Notes under the pieces: generated by a model
The model's input: only the letters and a program-made list of their open reading frames with translations
Told to the model about the DNA's origin: nothing
The model's database searches: none
Source: Lepidodermella squamata
Lineage: Eukaryota > Gastrotricha
DNA length: 64,000 nt
NCBI GenBank assembly: GCA_047495785.1
Contig: JBLDXI010000054.1
Coordinates: forward strand, 2,046,001-2,110,000
Direction of reading: 5' to 3'
Position numbers and translations under genes: made by a program
In this document: positions 21,729 through 31,073 of the stretch, one piece after another
How the letters are laid out: each line of letters starts with the position of its first letter
Numbering within the stretch: position 1 is the stretch's first letter

Positions 21729-22793
21729 ATGTTGAATGAAACTTTTACTCTGCTGGATTTACTGCTATCGACTTGCCGCTTGGACCCGGTGGTCAACTCG
21801 CCGAGTGAGCTTACTGGCCAGCCTACGTCAGTGAACATTACTTTCTCCATCGATCGGCTTTTGAAAATCGACGATGTTGAAGAGACTATGCAAGTCATTG
21901 GCGTGGTGGTTTTCTCGTGGATGGATCAGTGTATTCTGAAAAATTCAGAAAAGCTGATTAGGGCGGCTGGTAACGTTTCAGATATGCTACTGATCCAAGG
22001 AAGCGACCGGATATGGTGGCCGAAAATTGTTCACCGCAACAGCGTTAACAACCCGTCGATGAGGGGAGATGAATCCATTCGAGCAGCGTTTATCAGTGTT
22101 TTTTCGGGAAACATAACTAATTCAATAATAGGTGCCTTCAATTCCTACTGCAACATGCATTTCTGGAGATTTCCTTACGACGTACAAACTTGCTTTGCTA
22201 GATTCAGCATGTTAGGATATCCGAGGTATACGGTATTGAGTAATTTGGATTACCCGCTAGATATGAGTGGAGAATATTTGCCTGAAAGCTCCGTTTGGCG
22301 ATTTGTTTCTAAAGAAGCCCAACGCGACGCAGACAACATCTCAGCCCGGTTTTGCATCACCCTGAAAAGAGACGCGAGCTACCACGTCACAAATTTTCTG
22401 GCCCCCAGCTTCATCCTGAATATCCTAAGCCTTGGCAGCTTCCTGGTTCCGGCTGAATTCCCGGACAGAGCTTCGTTCGCCTCGACTATAATGTTGGCTA
22501 CGTTTGTCCTGCAGTCTCAAATGTTATCAAACCTACCGAAGACCAATGAACCCATAATTGCTACGTATTTCCTATTCGGTCAAACTGTCTACCAAATGGC
22601 TTGCGCCTTGTATGCAGCAGCTATTTGCTACTTTATCACGGTTTTCCCGCATGTGGCAACACGAAAGGTCACATTGTTGACATTCAACCTTCGGTGTTAT
22701 CTCATGGTTGACACGGTTGTTTTTGCAGTTTTCATCCTAGCTGGGATCATTTTCTACGCAACCATATTCAGGACTCTGATCGAAGCAGGATAA
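21729..22793 (+). CDS. Cys-loop ligand-gated ion channel subunit, receptor 3
   Basis: 354 aa, single exon. Cys-loop C141-x13-C155 around HFWRFPYDVQT; IWWPKIVHRNSV; IDDVEETM. M1 to the end of M3 is identical to receptor 2 over 94 residues, and a 59-nt stretch in M2-M3 (22491-22549 against 19587-19645) has no nucleotide difference, not even a silent one. Asp -1' and Leu 9' are kept. A short M3-M4 loop with TRKVTLLTFN precedes M4. It lies 1.8 kb from receptor 2, with relics between. The ligand-binding half carries most of the substitutions. Confidence 0.9.
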   Translation: MLNETFTLLDLLLSTCRLDPVVNSPSELTGQPTSVNITFSIDRLLKIDDVEETMQVIGVVVFSWMDQCILKNSEKLIRAAGNVSDMLLIQGSDRIWWPKIVHRNSVNNPSMRGDESIRAAFISVFSGNITNSIIGAFNSYCNMHFWRFPYDVQTCFARFSMLGYPRYTVLSNLDYPLDMSGEYLPESSVWRFVSKEAQRDADNISARFCITLKRDASYHVTNFLAPSFILNILSLGSFLVPAEFPDRASFASTIMLATFVLQSQMLSNLPKTNEPIIATYFLFGQTVYQMACALYAAAICYFITVFPHVATRKVTLLTFNLRCYLMVDTVVFAVFILAGIIFYATIFRTLIEAG

Positions 22794-24300
22794 CATTTCA
22801 TTGAGGAAAATCTGTGCAGTAATTGACCAAGATTATAATGGGGTCTGAATCTTAGTCACTGGAAATCATGCAACTGGTGTTGCAAGGTCATTTTTAATAA
22901 TGTATCAGTGTATTGCACGCCTAAAATGTTTCGTGCCTGAGTCATAGTAACGACCGATCGACCAATTAGATCGCGCGATGAAGTTCAACCATTTAGTGGT
23001 TCGACAATATGCAAATATCAGCTTTTGGTCTGATAATGATTGTTCATATGCAATTTCCAACGCCCAGTGGATCGAGCGCCCCCTCGTCATCATCGAAGGT
23101 CGTGCGTTCGACTCCAGCTGCCCACAGAGCAACACCAAAATAGTGTTCCGGCCTTGAGCAAGTCGCTTCGCCCCAGCTCCCGGACTGGACATGCAAAGCC
23201 TGTGCGTGCGCATGATTCCGTATGTGTCTGTGTTGTCTGTGGCAGTAAAATGTCCACTCCTTCAAACCGGGAAATCGTTATAGATATTCAGTCGCAAGGA
23301 GTATAAATAAAGCTGTTATTAAAATTGCATTATTAACGAGCATCAATTTTAATTAAAAATTCTGAATTTCTGAATTGTGTTATTTAAGCTGAAAGCTGAA
23401 AGATGAATTTAAGTGTTGAAAGCCAGACTCGTCCGACGCTGAATGAAATTCCGCTTTTATTCACAGCCTCAGACAGTCCGGTCTTAAAACGTACAGTCCT
23501 CATGTTGTTAACAAGTTCTTCGAAACAAGAGCCCACCCACTACTTTGGCGTACAATGTTAAACTAGGTGAACTAGATCGACTGGCTACTTTTGCCCTGCG
23601 ATCAGACATGTTTTTCAGCACGATTATACTGGGGCATTTCCTGTTCCGACAATAGGAAATAACAGATTCGCTCCACTGCGATGTGGGCGAGATATAATGC
23701 GGTCGACATTTTACAGTTGACTGGTTCGCCGTATTTGTGTCTCATATTAGCGTGCTGTTGCTATTGACCTCGCAATAAATGTCAACATTTTCCAGGTGAA
23801 ATTCGATGTGATTTTTGGGGTTCAAATTATGATCGAAAACAAAATCATAATTCATAATTGAATCAGACCGACTGTTTTTCACGACGCGTGACTGATTTAG
23901 GTCCGGCAGTGAACGATAAGTCCTCGTTACGATATTGTTTCTTGTTTTTAGCGATCTGATGTCCTTATCGCTAAGCGAACAAACCTTCAATTACCAACCT
24001 GCCACAGTTTGTTATCCTTATAGGCGATTTTCAAGTTTATGAAGCAGGCGAGCGTGCATTTTTTCAACCCATCCAATAAAAGCTCAATTTCCCTTCAAAT
24101 GATGGTAATTAGAGCTGAAGCTTTTACCTGACACCTGAAACTGTCAGCTTAAAAGGTAGATTGACAGCGATCATATACCATAGACGTCAATTTATCCCTG
24201 CATCGATTGCCAAAGTTTCAAGTTGCGGATAACTGGACGTTTTGATCGCCGTATAGAGATCAAATCCTATTTTTGCGTGGCATCGTCCCAACTTGCGCAA
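22794..24300. other. Intergenic: tRNA-like repeat and third receptor relic
   Basis: About 23040-23150 holds a tRNA-derived-looking stretch (CCAGTGGATCGAGCGC and CGTGCGTTCGACTCC, A- and B-box-like). About 23585-23830 is a third, more decayed copy of the segment seen at 19980 and 20720. Nothing else is supported. Confidence 0.45.
23585..23660 (+). pseudogene. Receptor relic 3 (short, badly decayed)
   Basis: GACATGTTTTTCAGCACGAT and GGGGCATTTCCTGTTCCGAC match relics 1 and 2 in the M2-M3 segment with more loss. The assignment depends on those relics rather than on the intact receptors. Confidence 0.45.
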
Positions 24301-24341
24301 AACCATATATATTTTCTCGCTTCTAGAAACTGCTATATCAA

Positions 24342-24738
24342 ATGTACATGTTATTATGCTTATTCCTTATGTTCGCCATCGTCCAACATGTAGCCGGAGT
24401 GCCGCCGATACTTTTTGAAGTCGAGCGTCCTGAAGAACCGAAAAAACCGTTGATCGGCCTCAAAACTGGATCGGAGCCTTACCACCTAAGATTAAGTGAG
24501 TTCGCTGTCATTGTGAATTATCCTAACTATATTTACCGAACTTTTAGAATATATGATAGCTGGACTTGTGAGTAAGGGCGACGTTCAGGGCTTGAAGCAA
24601 CTGATGGATGACTTTGACAAGCTGAAGCGTATGAGCAAGTGTATAAATGTTCTCGGATCGCGGGCTGTCTGCGAGAATCGGGTTGGCTTCTACATTTGGG
24701 CGCAAATGCTAGCGAGGCAAATTATGAACGGCCAATAG
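24342..24738 (+). CDS. Secreted two-cysteine protein, cluster member 6
   Basis: Exons 24342-24495 and 24548-24738; 52-bp phase-1 intron (donor A/GTGAGT, acceptor CTTTTAG); 114 aa. Exon 2 is 191 nt, exactly as in members 1-4. The signal peptide MLLCLFLMFAIVQHVAG is followed by an acidic, proline-rich spacer (VERPEEPKKP) unlike the basic spacers of members 1-4. Core: GLVSKGDVQGLKQL, a C-x9-C pair (KC..VLGSRAVC), ENRVGFYIWAQMLARQIMNGQ. The most diverged member, on the far side of the receptor trio. TATA-like sequence at about 24305-24312. Confidence 0.78.
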
Positions 24739-25753
24739 CGAAATTATGCTTGCTTACTTGCTTGCACGATCACCATTTCGTTGCGTGTGTACTCACCTCA
24801 CTGCTGCAACAAGTTGATTTTTCACTGCTTGCCCAATTTTTATAATAAAGAAAACTTGGTTTCAAATTTGTCTTTCAACTAAACCGTGGACAGGGTTCCT
24901 TAGACCTTAGGACTTAGGTCTCCTCAAAAGGTTCCTATCAGCTTTCTCTTGGCGTTATATTCAAGGTTACTGGAGCGAAAATTTAAGATATTCGGAAAAG
25001 GTTCGGAAATTTGATATTCCTTACCGGAAATTTTTTCACTTTCGGCATTAGTCCAATCTCATTTTCCTCTTCTAATTGGATATGTGACTAATCAAGCCCA
25101 ATTCAGAACTGATCTGTTTGGTCATTTTCTTCAAATTTGATCCAAATTCCGAGGCTGGATCTTGAAAATCACCAGACTGTTGCGTAAGCTAATGAGCGTC
25201 CAAACCGTGAAGAGTCACCGTGAAATGTCCCACGTTTTCAGGTACTAGAAACTAGAAAAAATGTCCAAAATTTCAGGAAAATCAAGAATTACATTGGCAA
25301 AATTTTTAAATTTTTCGAGCGTTGCCTGATTTTTTCAACTTCCCACGTTTTTAATTGCAGAGACTAGAATTCTCAACATTTGAATGAAAATCATGAATCA
25401 AATTGGCAAAAATTTAGGATTTTTCCAGCCAAATCTGATTTTAAACTTTGAATTTTTTCCCTCTTAACTATTTTTGTGCGAGCCCAAACCTATTTTTAAC
25501 CGGATGTCAGACCCAGCCCACTGATGCTATTTTTGCATCTCAGCCCCGACACTGTAAATAGAATAAAAGTGAGGTTTTCTTAATTTCAATAATTAAGATG
25601 GCTATTTCTTTGCGAATCGACGGGTCCGATAGTTTTCGAGACTCGAGATCCCCCTGTTAAATATTATGTTCAATGACAACTTAGATATTTGATATCATAC
25701 GGAGTTTTATTGCATAGCAAAACATTCTTCGATATTGTGTCCTTGTTTTTAAG
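24739..25753. other. Intergenic, no feature seen
   Basis: A possible AATAAA lies at about 24844-24849, shortly after peptide gene 6. The rest is AT-rich with no convincing frame. Confidence 0.4.
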
Positions 25754-26720
25754 CTAATTAGTCACAGTTTTACAGTCTTCACTTGCATCCGTCTGCTCAT
25801 CGACAGTAGATATATCGCTTGAGCCAATAGAAGCTCGAGGTGCTTGCTAAAGTATAAATTGAAATTATTAACCGAAAATGCAGAAAATTGATTAAATAAA
25901 TTCATAAAAAAAATAATAGTTCCAAAATAAATAATATGAATTGAAAAATGCCTAATAAATAAATAAATAATTTTAATTCACAAAAGAAAATGAGAAAAAT
26001 ACGAATTTTAATTTTTTTTGTCTCAGGAGAAAGGTCGAAAAAACCGAAATTCGCCCCTATCTTTGACAAATCTTTGGGAATATGCTTACTCTGATGTTGC
26101 CAATGGAATTGCGAGCTTTGAACGCGTGGAAAGCGGAAATTGCGGAGCTGCTCGTTCGACAGTCGCTGACAGATCGCCGTAAGGACAAACGCGCTGTCCG
26201 GGCACGGACCAGTGAATTTCTTTCCAGATCGATGATTTCCCGCTGTTTATGCTGAAACTCGACCAGCTTGGACAGGAAATCATTCAACATGGCACCGGCT
26301 TGAGCTCGATATTCACGCTGACATTATTAAAAGGAAATCAGCTTTCATCTTTCATTCATCTATCAACGCACCTTTTCATCGTCACTTCGGTCGGAATTAT
26401 TGACGAGTTGGTAAATGGATTTGATTTCTTCACGGATTTGCTTCGCTGATTCTTCTGTCTTCAGTGCGATATTGTGGCTAGTTGAGAAAAAAATGAAATT
26501 GTAGCTAAATTATTCAAAAATTACTTACAGCTCTTTTCGCATATTTTCATCATCCTCAGGGGATCCTATTTTGGCAATGAAAGGCGGTAGCTTCGCGACT
26601 AGAATTTAATTCGATAATAAAAGTTCGAAATTCCCAAGAAAAAATGTCCTTACAGTGCTCGGTGAAAATTTCGATTTTCCCAGATAAAGTCAAAGCAGCT
26701 GTTTCGTAGTCTTCCCACAT
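25754..26720 (-). CDS. Syntaxin-7/12-like Habc protein lacking a SNARE motif
   Basis: Five exons read on the minus strand: 26720-26654, 26598-26529, 26477-26372, 26317-26090 and 25846-25754; all GT-AG, all phases fit, 187 aa. IEIFTEHFAKLPPFIAKIGS and the following EDDENMRKEL..., then the helix ending in LVEFQHKQREIIDLERNSLVRA, resemble the N-terminal three-helix domain of syntaxin-7/12/13-type t-SNAREs (the xG(S/T)P.D...R..L and F...Q....E.E blocks). After this come a Ser/Arg-rich stretch and an acidic tail ending DCKTVTN. No 60-residue SNARE heptad region or membrane anchor is seen, which is odd for a syntaxin. It may be a soluble regulator or an unusual relative; the assignment is by eye. 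Confidence 0.6.
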
Positions 26721-29247
26721 CGTTGTAAACAAAAAATAATAAAAAAATCCTACAAAATTTGAAAAAATTAAAAAAGCTCGTATGATTTTCCTCTCAGGTA
26801 TTTCTAATTAAAATTGATAAAAAATTATTCAAGTGTTTTGATATCATTCGTCACCTATAAAAAATTGCAAGGAATACAAAAAATAATTGCGGTCCTATTT
26901 TTTGTATAATATAACATCAGAGTATGTGTGACGCAGCTTTGTTTCCATTAAACAAAGCATAATTTCGTGCCTCCACAAGGTAACATAGTGGCTGGTTCAT
27001 TTTCGCACTGGTAAACTGAATGCTGAATGCTGAACGTGTCAAAATTTATTACTCGTCGCGCATTGCGAGGCTCTGGAACAAAAAGAAACGTATGCAATAC
27101 CTATATTATATTCATCATTCATCTTTTGTAGTGATAAAACAAGTCTCACCGTATAGTAAGTTTCGAGGCCTCAGTATACGCGCCGTTTGTTATTTGCGTT
27201 ACACCGAGCGATAGTAATTTTGCGAGGTGAGAAAAGTTATACTTATACAGCGAGTGTTTCGCTATACACACTCTCCAGCTTTTATAAGACACGCGGCAAT
27301 AACAGCGCCGGGTAAACACACGGCCCAAGCTCCGGTCAGTGCTTTTTCAGGAATCATGGTATAACCTAGAAGGAACTTTTCAGTGAAAGCATCCATTAGG
27401 GTCTCCAACAGAGATTTTTTCATTTTTCCTTTCACAGACAAAACTTGAATGAAAAGGGGCCATCATCAAGCGCGGTTCAAATTTAAGCCTTCCAGCAACA
27501 CATGGTTTAGATTTTTCGGGTGTGACTTTTTTCATCAGACATATGTCTGCTTTTATCAGACAAATGTCTTATTTCATCCGACATCCTAGAATGTGACTTT
27601 AATTATCCGACAAATCCTTTCGAAATCAGGATTTCGAACAGTATTGAACCCTTTTTTACGTCAAAGGACGTCATCTTGAAGTCCCGATTCCGCCAACTCA
27701 TGGGTTCCTCAAGGTATTTCTGCTTTTGGAATCGATTGGAGCCACGGATAGAAAATAAAGACTCGAGATTTTAGGTTCCTGGGCTTGGCTATTGGGCAGA
27801 GATGCTCGGCAAAGTTTAAATTTAGGCAAATTTCATGTCGGTTATTTTGAGTCACATTTTAGGTTGTCGGATAAAATAAGACATGTCTGATAAAAAAAGT
27901 TATTCTCGATTTTTCGATTTAAAAAATCAGGGATCAGGGACTATTCCGATAATTAGTCTTGGAAGGCAAAATTCAAAATTTAAAATCCGAATGAAATTTT
28001 CACCGGATAATGTAGCTATTTTTGGCTAAATGCCCCAGATATGCCAAAAATATGCTTATAAAACATCTAAAACCCCAGCATATTGTCGATTTTTTCCACG
28101 AATTTTTCTAACATTCTGGGATTTATTTACATCTGGCATACTTTGGGGGCATTAAGCCAATTCCAGAAAATGGCTTGAAATTGGCTTCCGGTGAAATTTT
28201 CGTTCGGGATTTTAAATTTTAATTCTGGCCTCCAAGACTAATTACCTGAAAAATCACTGATTTTTGAAATCGATATTTTGAAACAATTTGGGTTGTACAG
28301 GCTGAGGCATTATTGGAATGCCGATAGCGCGAAATTCAGTTAATAGTGAGATATGTATCAGTTGAGCAGGATGAAAAAAATCGGTTAAAATATCGAAAAT
28401 TACCGAACCACCCGCCATCAATAGTTGAGTCACCCTGCGGCTTTCTCGCAATTATTATTGCGCCCTTGAACCACCAGCAAAGATTTTTCATCTTTCATCT
28501 TTCATCTTGCAATCAAGGTGGATTTTTTCAATCTGCGTAATTTTATTGCCTTCTCAAAAATGTAATAGCTTTTTTTTTAATCTGGACGCAATGAGACAAA
28601 TTGTCAATTAATTTCCAATAATAAACAATAATTATTGAAATTCTATAAGGTAAACATGGATGTTTTAAATTAGAGAAGAGGTATCCGATGCGATTGAGGA
28701 AATTCGAACAAAAAAAACGAAGAAGATGAGATGCGAACATAAAAATAGCGATGATAACAGATTCCAAATTATACAGAATCTTTGAAGCAATTTGTTTGTT
28801 TTCGTAATTAGAGCTGCGAATTAAACGTGCGTCAAACGAGCACCGAATTTTTTATGCAATTAATTATTCAAGTTATACATGGGACTAGGTTCGAGGATCA
28901 GGTCTTAGACGTTATAAATAATTATCCTAAAATTATTTACAAATTTAGCCGAGAATTCTATAGATGATAAGCGATATTATAGATAAGCCGCCGTAATTTT
29001 TGCCGAATACATAAAATTATAATAATTTTTTCTCTCAGATGTTAATTTAAAATTGAAAGACTTGGTCGATATATTCAGGTATCTATGTTCAACTTCAGAT
29101 TTTTTCGCCTTTTTGATTAAACTTTCGTATATATAGCCGCGATGATCACTGTTTTCAACAAAGGCGCGTTTTCTTGTCATCAGGTTGAGATAAAAATAGC
29201 GAGACGCCTTTGTTTGTTTTTTTTTAAATAATTCGTTGTTGATTTTT
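26721..29247. other. Intergenic with two adjacent inverted-repeat elements
   Basis: 27525-27600 and 27850-27900 are reverse complements (TTTATCAGACA.ATGTCTTATTT and TCCGACA blocks). Next to them, 27950-28244 is a second hairpin-forming element. No gene is supported; short frames here are AT-rich noise. Confidence 0.5.
27950..28244. repeat. Inverted-repeat element, about 295 bp
   Basis: Left arm about 27950-28045 (AATTAGTCTTGGAAGGC, AAAATTTAAAATCC, GAAATTTTCACCGGA, GGCTAAATGCCCC.AG) is matched in reverse complement by about 28130-28244. Outer flanks carry AAAATCACTGATTT and AAATCGATAT blocks that recur near 36013 and 39628, so this is a dispersed family. Confidence 0.65.
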
Positions 29248-31073
29248 TCAATGTCGTAAATAGGCAACGGCGAGAATGGAGATGGCGCTGATGAGCAGCC
29301 GCGATGGAAGGTGGTACAGGTTCGAAGCTCCAGAGTCGTTGCAGTGGTCACTGTTGCAGCAATTAACGCCTATCACCTGCGCGGATGAAAACGAACAAAA
29401 AATTCTTGAATTTTTGGGGTATTTATCAAGGTTTTTTTTACTCGTGTGTTAATTTCGCCGAGGGTGAAGAACGGGATGTCGGTGCCGACGAGGCGGGCCA
29501 GGGCTGAGCACATGCTGGCGGTGTAGCACGATTTCAGAGTCAGCGGCTGGTTGTTCGTGATATCCATAAGTCGAATCGTCTAAAAAATCAAGTTGAAAAA
29601 TTATTTTTTAGGCAAAATTCTCTCTTCATTGGTTGAATATGGAAAGAAAATGTCGCTTTGATAGCGCAATTAGGATATTTGAAATTTTGACATTCATCAT
29701 TTCCATCACTCGGCTGCGAGTGGGCCATGTGAGCACCTTAAATCTAGGGTTCCAGCGCTATATTTTAAGATCCAGCTTTCCCAATTGGGTATTCGAGTTT
29801 ATGCTTTCCCTAAAAATCCAAATTTTTCCGGATCGGTATATCTTTTATATGTGCTATAAGAGTCAGTTCAAATCCGCGAATCCAATATCAATCACAAGTA
29901 TCGATTTTTACAAACAGCGATTTTCGTGGCATTGGCATTCTAGGAATTAGGAACCCTAAAAATTTTATTTTCGTGCATAGCTGAGGGTAACAGGTATCTA
30001 AAGTAACAAATTCCTTTGGGATAAGGTACATCATTATCGATCAACAAAGGAAAAGATCGAATCGCAAAAATTGTAAAATTCAGGTTTCAAGCTGGAATCT
30101 ACGAGCGTTTTATTAGGTTCCACCCACCTTAAAATAAATAATGGGGGAAAAACCAGCAATAGATGCCACCCACTAGCGACATATAAAGAATCCTAAATTA
30201 TGGTCAAAAATGAAATGGTTTGAAACTTCTAATTGCTCTAGAAGTTTCAAAGGATGCAATTTGTTGAGGAAATGAAAAAATTCCTAAATTTAAGTCAAGT
30301 GAAGTCAAGTAACCTTAGCCAGTTTCGAGCAAAATATTAACCATAATTTTGATGAACTTCGGACGACCATTTTTCGGTTTCAATGGGTCACGGCGTAAAT
30401 TCGGAGCTTCTCAAAAAACAAACTTAAGCCCGAAACCCTGGGGATTTTTTCTAAAATTCCCACGCAATCCGGACAATATCCGTAAAATTTATGTATAATT
30501 GCTGAAGGTAAATTTCAACTTTTGATGTGTCTCAACAAGGTTAGAGCTAGGCGAAGAAATGCTTTTTAGCGAAACTTACGCCGCAAACGTTTGAAGTTGC
30601 ATCGCAGGTAACAGCCCCAAGCTGGTTGATGTAGGTATACAAGGGCGATCCGCTCGTCATGCACGCCTTGCTGTCACCCTGGCACGAACAACACTGCGAG
30701 CACTGTAGGGCAGCTGGAAAAAAATTACAAAAAATTATACAAAAAATCCAATAAATTGCACGTAAAACTATTTGGATAAAAAATGTTATGGAAAAAATAA
30801 TGTATGAACCCAAAATTCTATTTGGTCATCTATATTTTGTATGAAAAAAATCCGGTTTTTCTCTATTATTTTTTTTACCTTTCCCACCCAATCGAGTGGC
30901 CCTGATGTTAGCTAACAATTTTTCCAGGTTTTTTCGAATAAAAATAAATTTAAAGGCTTACTCGCTTGCCGTATGCTGAAAGAAGCGAAGATGGCCACAG
31001 CCAACAGGGTGACCAGAGACCGGTTATTTGAAGCCGAGGCGATACATCCGATTGCAGCCCTAACGCGACCCAT
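29248..31073 (-). CDS. Ly6/uPAR three-finger protein, probably GPI-anchored
   Basis: Four exons on the minus strand: 31073-30962, 30713-30580, 29579-29442 and 29376-29248; 170 aa; introns of 248, 1000 and 65 bp. The N-terminus has a signal sequence (SLVTLLAVAIFASFS), then ALQCSQC, the usual opening of a Ly6 domain. Further cysteines lead to NCCNSDHCN, the hallmark CC-N-x-x-x-CN end of the domain, followed by a spacer and a hydrophobic tail (LLISAISILAVAYL), as in GPI-anchored members. Members of this family act at the cell surface, some on nicotinic receptors and some in junctions or signalling. Which one this resembles cannot be told. The long second intron holds no other feature I trust. 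Confidence 0.85.

Noticed and set aside
5192-24738. Assignment of the two-cysteine family to elevenin, calcitonin-type or CHH-type hormones
   Set aside because: Cysteine spacing (C-x9-C), the residues after the second cysteine and the long C-terminal NRVGFYIWAQ do not match any of them.
29633-29950. 105-codon plus-strand frame
   Set aside because: Lies in the second intron of the Ly6 gene on the other strand, without motif.
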